Source: Roseobacter sp. (GTDB lineage: Bacteria; Pseudomonadota; Alphaproteobacteria; Rhodobacterales; Rhodobacteraceae). Taken from it: a DNA stretch of 8,741 bases. The position numbers and the translations under genes are program-made. Within the stretch, counting starts at the first letter, position 1. Every line of letters begins with the position of its first letter. This document shows, piece after piece, positions 1 to 4,818 of this stretch. Under the pieces are notes generated by a model. That model searched no databases and was not told where the DNA came from. It saw only the letters and a list, made by a program, of their open reading frames with translations. The stretch lies in the NCBI GenBank assembly GCA_024636425.1, contig JAGXHB010000260.1:1-8741 (forward strand). Direction: 5' to 3'.

Positions 1-165
1 ACCAGTGGTGCATGGATCGACGTGCTCACGGAGGCAAAGATCAAGATAAGCATGCCTCTCGTGACATTGCTGCGCTCTGCACTGACGGTAATAGATGGCA
101 AAGGCGCGTGGCGTGACAATCGCATGATTGAACGCCTATGGGGGTTTGGAGAAATAGATGATTAG
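1..165 (+). pseudogene. IS3-family transposase, 3'-terminal remnant
   Basis: The first forward frame reads TSGAWIDVLTEAKIKISM, then after an interruption DGKGAWRDNRMIERLW, then a TAG stop at 163-165. This is the signature of the IS3-family integrase core (second Asp and C-terminal Glu region, normally ISMDGKGxWxDNxxxERLWRSLKYE). Two defects are visible. About 13 extra codons (roughly positions 52-90) separate ISM from DGKG, where functional relatives run straight through. The reading also leaves the family consensus right after ERLW and ends nine codons later, so the usual tail of about 40-60 residues is missing. The 5' part lies outside the window. It should be inactive. The family assignment rests on these motifs alone; the subgroup is not resolved. 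Confidence 0.7.
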
Positions 166-223
166 AATTCTGCTGGCAGATGTTTTATCGGCAGTATTTC
201 AACGCAACTTCAGAATTGTAGAC

Positions 224-436
224 TTAGAGGACGAGCTGCTGAATGATTCCACAGGTGCATTGAGCTTCCCATGCTTCGATTTCTGAAAGACGCCAGCGTG
301 CCGTGCGTCCACCAAGCCTGTAAGGGGCAGGAAATTCACCATCACGGCGCCAGCGCCAGATAGAGTCTTTTGACACTGAAAACCTGGCAGCCACTTGGTC
401 CACCGTGAGATACATTACCTGAGTAGTTTCTTTCAT
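224..436 (-). CDS. AlpA/excisionase-like small winged-HTH DNA-binding protein
   Basis: A 70-residue protein starting at ATG 436-434. Residues 8-54 form one MerR/AlpA-type winged helix-turn-helix: YLTVDQVAARFSVSKDSIWR (helices 1 and 2), then the WRRDGEFPAPYRLGGR wing, then RWRLSEIEAWE. The family is the phage and island regulators and excision factors (AlpA, Xis-like), which bind DNA near integrase genes and bias excision or activate integrase transcription. A purine-rich AAGGAAT lies about 8 bases upstream of the ATG; Met8 is an alternative start. No integrase is visible next to it, only an IS3 scar on its 3' side, so it may be an orphan of a decayed prophage or island. The last ~12 residues (CTCGIIQQLVL) look unrelated to the fold. 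Fold assignment is strong; the excisionase role is inferred. Confidence 0.72.
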   Translation of the reverse strand: MKETTQVMYLTVDQVAARFSVSKDSIWRWRRDGEFPAPYRLGGRTARWRLSEIEAWEAQCTCGIIQQLVL

Positions 437-471
437 TCCTGCTATTCCTTGTGCATGAGAACGCGCGCAAA

Positions 472-507
472 AATTTACCCCGTTGCCTAATGTGACAAGG
501 GGTTAGG
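472..507 (-). promoter_or_regulatory. Possible alpA promoter with overlapping inverted repeats
   Basis: On the minus strand TTGTCA (493-498) resembles a -35 box and TAAATT (472-477) a -10 box, with a short 15-base spacer, about 36 bases upstream of the AlpA start. Two overlapping inverted repeats cover this site: CCCCgTTG (478-485) with CAAGGGG (496-502, one bulged base), and CCTAA (486-490) with TTAGG (503-507). Dyad symmetry on a promoter suggests an operator, perhaps autoregulatory. The spacer is non-optimal, so this is tentative. Confidence 0.3.
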
Positions 508-779
508 TGGAGTCTTCAAAGTTTATGCGTATTTTATTTGACTATGTTGGCCTGTATCATTATTATATGTCACTTATTGTGAAAAGTCACGACAATTGTT
601 CAGTGCCCTCATATATCTAACAACTTGAGAATAGAATATCGGGACAAGCAAAACCCAAACCTGAACCTCAGGACGTCTACAGCCTGATGCACTTCGTGCT
701 GGTCTGGCTCCCAAAATCCATGAAATGCGGCGTCTCGAGATGCCAATGCTTGCAGCAGACTGCAAGTGAACAGACATCC

Positions 780-802
780 GTTGGCGGCAAGGTTGGCGGC
801 AA
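780..802. repeat. Two direct copies of GTTGGCGGCAA, 12-base period
   Basis: GTTGGCGGCAA occurs at 780-790 and again at 792-802, separated by a single G. Both copies are perfect. Closely spaced direct repeats of this size can be arm-type sites for a tyrosine integrase or excisionase, or a chance duplication. There is no direct evidence of function. Confidence 0.6.
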
Positions 803-817
803 CAAAAACTCCCGGTG

Positions 818-921
818 TAAATTAATAATACTTATCAGATACTTACGGAATTAATTGGCGGAGGGAACGGGACCCCCGTCGAACCTTCTCCAAGTCAAAG
901 CATTGATTTTAAATTAATAAT
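818..921. repeat. 12-bp direct repeat TAAATTAATAAT flanking a tRNA-like segment
   Basis: TAAATTAATAAT occurs perfectly at 818-829 and 910-921, 92 bases apart. The enclosed segment contains the tRNA-3'-end-like sequence and is less AT-rich than the repeats. The arrangement could be a small insertion with duplicated ends or IHF-type AT-rich flanks of an attachment site. The repeat is observed; the meaning is inferred. Confidence 0.5.
856..885 (-). other. tRNA 3'-end-like sequence, possible integration scar
   Basis: Read on the minus strand this segment begins GGTTCGA, continues with an extra CGGGGG, then TCCCGTTCCCTCCGCCA. The TΨC-arm-like GGTTCGA and the acceptor-like CCCTCCGCCA are what the last ~25 bases of a tRNA or tmRNA look like. 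However, there are about five bases too many between them, and no matching 5' acceptor strand or anticodon arm is visible upstream. It is therefore not an intact tRNA. Site-specific integrases of islands and prophages commonly use and leave behind tRNA 3' ends, and an AlpA-like gene lies nearby. Low confidence. Confidence 0.25.
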
Positions 922-975
922 TTCCGCTCGATGTACCGTACGTGAGCTTTCAACACTGCAATCGTCTCACGTGGT

Positions 976-1000
976 GATGCCGTCTGGTGAGAGCGGCATC
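976..1000. repeat. 7-bp perfect inverted repeat (hairpin)
   Basis: GATGCCG (976-982) pairs perfectly with CGGCATC (994-1000) across an 11-base loop. It lies about 100 bases beyond the stop codon of parE in the direction of its transcription, with no T-run on the minus strand, so it is at best a weak or Rho-assisted terminator, or a protein-binding dyad. Confidence 0.35.
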
Positions 1001-1103
1001 CTCCTCACCTCCAGCAAGTAGGTGGCTACTGTTACCGCTGGACCGTGCAAACATTGACGATTCCACGCTGCGCAAATCTGATGCGCCGTGAAAAGGCGTC
1101 CGA

Positions 1104-1421
1104 TCAGCCGAGCCCAAAGTCATCCCGGAAGCGGTCGATCTGATGCATGCGCTCATGCAGGATGGTCACGATCCCGATGTCGCCATTCGATAGATTACGC
1201 CAGTAGACGAAATGACGCTCGTATCGAAAGAAAAACCCCTCAACACCGAACTCGGCTGGGATCGGTTTCGACGCCACTCCGTGCGCTGCAATCTTGTCGA
1301 AGGCGGCGAACAGGCCGGTTATGTATGTCTCGGCCTGATCATCTCCCCACCTGTCACGGGTGTAGCGGTAGATGTCATCGAGGCGATGGGACGCTCCTTC
1401 CTGGATACGAATGGCGGGCAC
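1104..1421 (-). CDS. parE: ParE-like toxin of a type II toxin-antitoxin pair
   Basis: A 105-residue protein of the RelE/ParE fold, starting at GTG 1421-1419. Family landmarks in order are the N-terminal helical hairpin RLDDIYRYTRDRWGDDQAETY (about residues 13-33), a second helix ITGLFAAFDKIAAH, the strand segment EGFFFRYERHFVYWR, and the C-terminal strand and tail IGIVTILHERMHQIDR. ParE toxins typically poison DNA gyrase and are held inactive by the partner ParD. The length is normal for the family. Only four bases separate the parD stop from this start and no clear Shine-Dalgarno is visible, so translation is probably coupled to parD, which keeps antitoxin in excess. It likely stabilises the surrounding mobile DNA. 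It appears intact; toxicity itself is inferred. Confidence 0.88.
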   Translation of the reverse strand: MPAIRIQEGASHRLDDIYRYTRDRWGDDQAETYITGLFAAFDKIAAHGVASKPIPAEFGVEGFFFRYERHFVYWRNLSNGDIGIVTILHERMHQIDRFRDDFGLG

Positions 1422-1425
1422 TGGA

Positions 1426-1680
1426 TCAGGCCCGGTTCCGCGCGATCACCTCGGCTGCGGTCAGCGGTTGATACGTCTCCTCGGGCGCTGCGAATGCGTG
1501 GGTCAGCTCGCCCTTCAGCCGGTTGAAGGCTTCCTGCTCCGCCCTCTCTTTGTCACGCCGGATCAGGTCACGAATGTACTCGCTGACGTTCTCATAGGAC
1601 CCGTCATCGCCTACGTTGGCCGACACGAAGTCACTCAGTGCCCCACCAAGGCGGACGGTCATCGTGGTCGTTCGGGACAT
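1426..1680 (-). CDS. parD: ParD-like ribbon-helix-helix antitoxin
   Basis: I place the start at ATG 1680-1678, giving 84 residues that begin MSRTTTMTVRLGGALSDFV. GAGAGG sits nine bases upstream of this ATG. A longer frame reaching 1731 would run through the promoter and encode an unlikely N-terminus. Residues 5-45 form a ribbon-helix-helix: the TMTVRL strand, LSDFVSANV helix, then SYENVSEYIRDLIRRDKER, a typical ParD second helix. The C-terminal half (AEQEAFNRLKGELTHAFAAP... to IARNRA) is the flexible toxin-binding arm. ParD neutralises ParE and represses its own promoter with it. The pair is transcribed leftwards from a promoter at about 1711-1738. It is adjacent to, but transcribed separately from, the HTH gene upstream. 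Confidence 0.88.
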   Translation of the reverse strand: MSRTTTMTVRLGGALSDFVSANVGDDGSYENVSEYIRDLIRRDKERAEQEAFNRLKGELTHAFAAPEETYQPLTAAEVIARNRA

Positions 1681-1710
1681 GGCACGGCACCTCTCATCTC
1701 GCCTGTACTC

Positions 1711-1738
1711 AATATAACCAAAAACGCACACAAAACAA
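1711..1738 (-). promoter_or_regulatory. parDE promoter
   Basis: On the minus strand TTGTTT (1733-1738) and TATATT (1711-1716, five of six to TATAAT) are separated by 16 bases. Transcription would start near 1704, giving a leader of about 24 bases with GAGAGG before the parD ATG at 1680. The spacing and position are right for a sigma-70-type promoter that ParD would autorepress. Confidence 0.5.
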
Positions 1739-1779
1739 GAGCGACCTGCGCCCTACTACTGCCGATCATCGTTCGCCCC

Positions 1780-2085
1780 TCACTCGTCTGCCTCCTCGAC
1801 AATGTGGCGGCCCGCAAGTGCAAGAACAACATAGAGCACAGCATCAGAATGCCGCGCGAGGGCGATCAGATGGTCGCCGCTCGGCCCCCGCTCGCCCGAG
1901 AGCCAGTACTTTACGGTGCGTTCGCTGGCACCCGTCCAGCGCATGGCCATTTTGATTGCCCTGTGTGTGTCGTCCAACTCTTCGTGCAGAGCCATCGCTA
2001 TGGCGGTTCGATAATCGGTTGGTTCTTCGACCAGGTGCACAAATGTGCCCATTTTCGGCACAACTGTGCCCATCTTCACGCGCAT
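1780..2085 (-). CDS. Small helix-turn-helix regulator, divergent from the recombinase operon
   Basis: I take ATG 2085-2083 as the start because AAGGA lies seven bases upstream; the open frame extends to 2181 but without such support. The 101-residue product starts MRVKMGTVVPKMGTFVHLVEE, with a seven-residue near-repeat (MGTVVPK, MGTFVHL) encoded by two 21-base units sharing TGTGCCCAT. Residues about 25-90 are helical. AIKMAMRWTGASERTVKYWL reads as a lambda-repressor-like HTH (helices 2 and 3), followed by SGERGPSGDHLIALARHSDAVL and a hydrophobic helix VLYVVLALAG. I do not recognise a named family; it resembles small XRE-type regulators of mobile elements. It faces away from the recombinase operon with about 120 bases between the two ORF starts, so it may repress both itself and that operon. 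Confidence 0.65.
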   Translation of the reverse strand: MRVKMGTVVPKMGTFVHLVEEPTDYRTAIAMALHEELDDTHRAIKMAMRWTGASERTVKYWLSGERGPSGDHLIALARHSDAVLYVVLALAGRHIVEEADE

Positions 2086-2203
2086 TTTTACGTCCTTCTT
2101 CGTTAAACAATTGAAGAACCATGAAAACGGCGGGATTCGATTTTGTCCGGTGCGGGTCATTGGACCACGCCTGACGGGCATTACGGATTAGAGAGATTCG
2201 ATA
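2086..2203. promoter_or_regulatory. Divergent control region of HTH gene and recombinase operon
   Basis: This 118-base gap lies between the two diverging starts and must hold the promoters of both units. A weak rightward candidate is TTGGAC (2160-2165), 17 bases, then ACGGAT (2183-2188), followed by AGAGAG before the ATG at 2204. No strong consensus promoter or long dyad is apparent, so boxes are not assigned with confidence. Confidence 0.35.
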
Positions 2204-2320
2204 ATGAATTGGAATTTGAAAACTGGCTGCCGGGCAAACGAAAAGACCTTGCCCGTTTCAGGAAACGACGTTCCAGACGAGTTTGTGCCAGATGGAAAAA
2301 TTGAATCCAAAAAAGGCTGA
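2204..2320 (+). CDS. Putative 38-residue leader or small protein upstream of the recombinase
   Basis: ATG 2204 opens a 38-codon frame (MNWNLKTGCRANEKTLPV... DEFVPDGKIESKKG) ending at TGA 2318-2320. AGAGAG about eight bases upstream could serve as a ribosome binding site. The stop is followed immediately by AAAGGA and, nine bases on, the TTG start of the recombinase, the packing of genes in one operon. The peptide is hydrophilic, without signal sequence or membrane helix, and I do not recognise it. A 7-bp hairpin (2231-2255) lies inside it. It could be a real small protein (for example a recombination directionality factor), a translated leader that couples to the recombinase, or an accidental frame. 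Conservation of the frame in relatives would decide. Confidence 0.38.
   Translation: MNWNLKTGCRANEKTLPVSGNDVPDEFVPDGKIESKKG
2231..2255 (+). repeat. Perfect 7-bp hairpin in the recombinase leader
   Basis: CGGGCAA (2231-2237) and TTGCCCG (2249-2255) are perfect inverse complements around an 11-base loop, followed by TTTC. It sits between the promoter region and the recombinase start, within the small leader ORF. It could act as an attenuator-like RNA hairpin or as a dyad operator or recombinase site. The U-run is too short for a strong terminator. Confidence 0.45.
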
Positions 2321-2338
2321 AAAGGAAAACCCGATTTG
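2321..2338 (+). promoter_or_regulatory. Ribosome binding site deciding the TTG start of the recombinase
   Basis: An in-frame TGA at 2318-2320 limits the recombinase frame on its 5' side. The only start-like codon before the conserved N-terminus is TTG 2336-2338, with AAAGGA at 2321-2326 nine bases upstream. A second frame (ATG 2292, 15 codons) ends in TGA 2337-2339, overlapping the TTG. The weak start codon suggests low or coupled translation. Confidence 0.6.
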
Positions 2339-3907
2339 AATAACGGTCGATACAACAGCGAGGACAAAGGTGACGAGGCCGGACAGGATATCCCAGCCGT
2401 CGCCTATGTGCGGATGTCGACCGATCACCAGAAGTACTCGACTGAGAACCAACTCGACATCATTCGGGATTACGCCACTGCCCGGGGCCTGCAGATCCTG
2501 CGCGTCTTCGAGGACTCCGGTCGGTCCGGGTTGCGGTTGGACGGCCGCGAGGCGCTGCAGAACCTGATGGCCGAGGTCCGAACTGGCCAAGCCGATTTCA
2601 GAGCCATTCTGGTCTATGACGTCAGCCGCTGGGGCCGGTTTCAGGACGCGGATGAAGGGGCCTACCACGAGCATGTCTGCTCTCGTGCCGGGATCCGCGT
2701 CCACTACTGTGGTGAGCAATTTGAAAACGACGGCAGCATCGGCTCCAACCTTCTGAAAACCGTCAAGCGGGTGATGGCGGGCGAATACAGCCGCGAGCTT
2801 TCGGTGAAGGTATTCGCCGGGCAATGCCGCCTGGTAGAACTTGGATACCGCCAAGGCGGTGCGGCTGGATATGGGTTGCGCCGGGTACTGATCGGCGAAC
2901 ACGGCAACCCGAAGGGCGCGTTGTCCCGCGGCGAACAGAAGAGCCTTCATACCGACCGGGTCGTCCTCGTTCCGGGCCCTGAGCAGGAACAGGATGTCGT
3001 GCGCCGCATGTACCGAATGTTCGTTGAGGATGGCTGCTCGGAGCGTGAGATTGCGGAAACCCTGAATGCCGAGGGGCATCTGACCGATCTTGAGCGGCCA
3101 TGGTCCCGGGCATCCGTGCACCAGGTCCTGACCAACGAAAAATACATCGGCAACAACGTCTACAACAAGGTGTCCTTCAAGCTGAAGCACAAGCGAGTGG
3201 TGAACCCGCGCGAGATGTGGATCCGGGCCGAGGGCGCCTACCCCGCCATTGTGGACGAGGTGCTGTTTCTGCGCGCACGCGAAATCGTTGACGCGCGCAG
3301 TCAACATTTCACGGACGCCGAATTGCTCGAAGCCCTGCGCGCTGTGCTGAAAAAGAAAGGCGTGCTGTCCGGACTGATCATCGATGAACAGGACAACATG
3401 CCATCCTCCAGCGCCTTTCGAAGCCGCTTCGGCAGCCTTCTGCGCGCCTACCAGATGATCGGCTACGAGCCGGTGCGCGACTATCGCTACGTCGAGATCA
3501 ACCGGGCCTTGCGGCAGACCCACCCCGGCATCGTGGCCAAGATCCTCGACGGTATCGGCGAACGCGGCGGCCAGGCTGTCCAAGATCCGGAAACGGACCG
3601 AATCCGCATCAATGACGAGTTCACGGCGTCGGTAGTGCTTGCCCGGTGTTTCGAGACGCAGGGCGGTTCCCTGCGATGGCGCATCCGTCTTGATACTGGC
3701 CTGGTGCCAGACATCACGATTGCCGTGCGGATGGACGAATTGAACAGCGGCCCACGCGATTATTACCTTCTGCCGAGCATCGACATGACCATGAGCAGGC
3801 TGAAGTTGGCCGAGCAGAACGGACTGTCGCTGGACGCCTATCGTTTTGACACGCTCGACTATTTTTATGCGCTCGCTGGCCGGGCCCGGATCACGGAGGC
3901 CGCCTGA
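2336..3907 (+). CDS. Large serine recombinase (resolvase/invertase catalytic domain)
   Basis: A 523-residue DNA-cleaving recombinase that should exchange strands through a 5'-phosphoserine bond. Residues 21-155 are the resolvase-type catalytic domain: AVAYVRMSTDHQ with nucleophile Ser28 and Arg26, and ILVYDVSRWGRFQD with the conserved Asp95-Ser97-Arg98. Residues about 215-300 match the Recombinase domain of large serine integrases (CSEREIAETLNAEG, then SVHQVLTNEKYIGNNVYNK). Large relatives normally follow this with a zinc ribbon, but no CxxC pair exists here. Instead residues 330-523 form a distinct C-terminus; SSSAFRSRFGSLLRAYQMIGYEP (357-379) resembles the helical repeat found with HNH homing endonucleases. 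It starts at TTG with a good ribosome binding site. Its TGA overlaps the next ATG by one base, so it is the first large gene of an operon with two ParB-like genes. Target site and reaction (integration, excision or inversion) are unknown. Confidence 0.9.
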   Translation: MNNGRYNSEDKGDEAGQDIPAVAYVRMSTDHQKYSTENQLDIIRDYATARGLQILRVFEDSGRSGLRLDGREALQNLMAEVRTGQADFRAILVYDVSRWGRFQDADEGAYHEHVCSRAGIRVHYCGEQFENDGSIGSNLLKTVKRVMAGEYSRELSVKVFAGQCRLVELGYRQGGAAGYGLRRVLIGEHGNPKGALSRGEQKSLHTDRVVLVPGPEQEQDVVRRMYRMFVEDGCSEREIAETLNAEGHLTDLERPWSRASVHQVLTNEKYIGNNVYNKVSFKLKHKRVVNPREMWIRAEGAYPAIVDEVLFLRAREIVDARSQHFTDAELLEALRAVLKKKGVLSGLIIDEQDNMPSSSAFRSRFGSLLRAYQMIGYEPVRDYRYVEINRALRQTHPGIVAKILDGIGERGGQAVQDPETDRIRINDEFTASVVLARCFETQGGSLRWRIRLDTGLVPDITIAVRMDELNSGPRDYYLLPSIDMTMSRLKLAEQNGLSLDAYRFDTLDYFYALAGRARITEAA

Positions 3908-4818
3908 TGCCAGATGACGCCCAAGACATTGCCCAAAAACAGGTCACTCTCATCCCCACCGACCGAATTCGTATTCTCAATCCCCGTGTGCGCAACCGGC
4001 GCACTTTTGCGGAAATGGTCGAGAATATCGCGACGATCGGTCTGAAGCGCCCTATCACGGTGGCGCAGCGTGCCGGGACAGATCCTACCGAATATGACCT
4101 CGTCTGCGGTCAGGGGCGGCTTGAGGCGTTCATGGAGCTTCAGCAGCATGCCATACCGGCCATCGTCATCGACGCCGACGAGAGCGACTGCCTGGTCATG
4201 AGCCTCGTGGAGAACTGCGCGCGCCGCCAGCACGCGCCCGTAGACCTGATGCGCGAGATCGGCAACCTGCGCAAACGCGGCTACAATGATCGCCAGATCG
4301 CAAACAAGATCGGCGTCACGGCAGACTATGTCGGAATGATTGCGGGGCTTCTGGAACGTGGCGAAGAAAGGCTGGTCTCGGCAGTGGAAACCGGCCTTCT
4401 GCCGCTGAACCTCGCCATCGACATTTCAAAGACAGATGCCGAGGGCGGGCAGCGCGCTCTGATGGACGCCTACACCCAGAAAAAGCTGCGCGGCAAGAAA
4501 CTGGCCGCCGTGCGCCGTCTCATCCAGCAGCGCGACGCACAGGGTCCGCACCTTCACCGCAACCGCTATGGCAGAAGCGACGGCACCAAGCGCCCCCTGA
4601 CCAGCGACGCGCTTGTGCGAGCCTATCAACAGGAAGCGGAGCGACAGAAGATACTGATCAAGAAGGCCGAACTGACACAGGGCCGCCTGATGTTCGTCGT
4701 GGAAGCCTTTCGCTCGCTGCGCGACGATGACCACTTCCTGACACTTTTGCGTGCAGAGGGGCTGGACACCCTGCCCATATATCTCAGTCAATCGCTGGAC
4801 GCCGGAGCGGCAGAATGA
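3907..4818 (+). CDS. ParB/RepB-like protein 1 (canonical CTP-binding boxes)
   Basis: A 303-residue ParB/RepB/Spo0J-superfamily protein. Residues 12-110 form the ParB N-terminal domain: IPTDRIRILNPRVRNRRTF, then DLVCGQGRLEA with the GxxR box (Gly68, Arg71), then SLVENCARR with Glu102-Asn103 and Arg106, the third box that contacts nucleotide and Mg2+ in known ParB CTPases. Residues about 121-152 hold an HTH (YNDRQIANKIGVTADYVGMI), and the remainder is helical like the RepB plasmid-partition C-terminal domain. GGAGG (3895-3899) is a strong ribosome binding site inside the end of the recombinase gene, seven bases before the ATG. There is no ParA neighbour, so a role in ordinary partition is doubtful. 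Together with its partner it may load on DNA around the recombinase sites and organise synapsis. Superfamily certain, role inferred. Confidence 0.85.
   Translation: MPDDAQDIAQKQVTLIPTDRIRILNPRVRNRRTFAEMVENIATIGLKRPITVAQRAGTDPTEYDLVCGQGRLEAFMELQQHAIPAIVIDADESDCLVMSLVENCARRQHAPVDLMREIGNLRKRGYNDRQIANKIGVTADYVGMIAGLLERGEERLVSAVETGLLPLNLAIDISKTDAEGGQRALMDAYTQKKLRGKKLAAVRRLIQQRDAQGPHLHRNRYGRSDGTKRPLTSDALVRAYQQEAERQKILIKKAELTQGRLMFVVEAFRSLRDDDHFLTLLRAEGLDTLPIYLSQSLDAGAAE

Larger units (their letters stand above)
437..1103. other. Gene-poor AT-rich stretch with repeats
   Basis: About 670 bases between the AlpA-like gene and parE contain no reading frame I can defend. Short open frames of about 67 residues exist on the minus strand (574-777 and 950-1156), but they lack family features and convincing ribosome binding sites. 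Base composition is more AT-rich than the operon to the right. The stretch holds an 11-bp tandem-like repeat, a 12-bp spaced repeat, a tRNA-3'-end-like segment and a hairpin, listed separately. It looks like a junction between integrated elements. Confidence 0.5.

Noticed and set aside
574..777. Minus-strand 67-codon frame in the gene-poor stretch
   Set aside because: No clear ribosome binding site and no recognisable domain. The opposite strand has an equally long open stretch, so coding is not distinguishable from chance.
950..1156. Minus-strand 68-codon frame overlapping the 3' end of parE
   Set aside because: It overlaps a well-supported gene on the same strand in another frame and contains the 976-1000 hairpin; no family match.
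1372..2106. Plus-strand 244-codon frame across parD and the HTH gene
   Set aside because: It runs antisense over two supported minus-strand genes and their promoter, and its translation is low-complexity without motifs.
2258..3583. Long minus-strand open frame (441 codons) opposite the recombinase
   Set aside because: It lies wholly antisense to a clear serine recombinase with catalytic motifs; high-GC coding DNA often gives such shadow frames, and its product has no family features.
2336..3907. Zinc ribbon in the recombinase
   Set aside because: Only isolated cysteines (115, 125, 164, 234, 438); no CxxC pairs.
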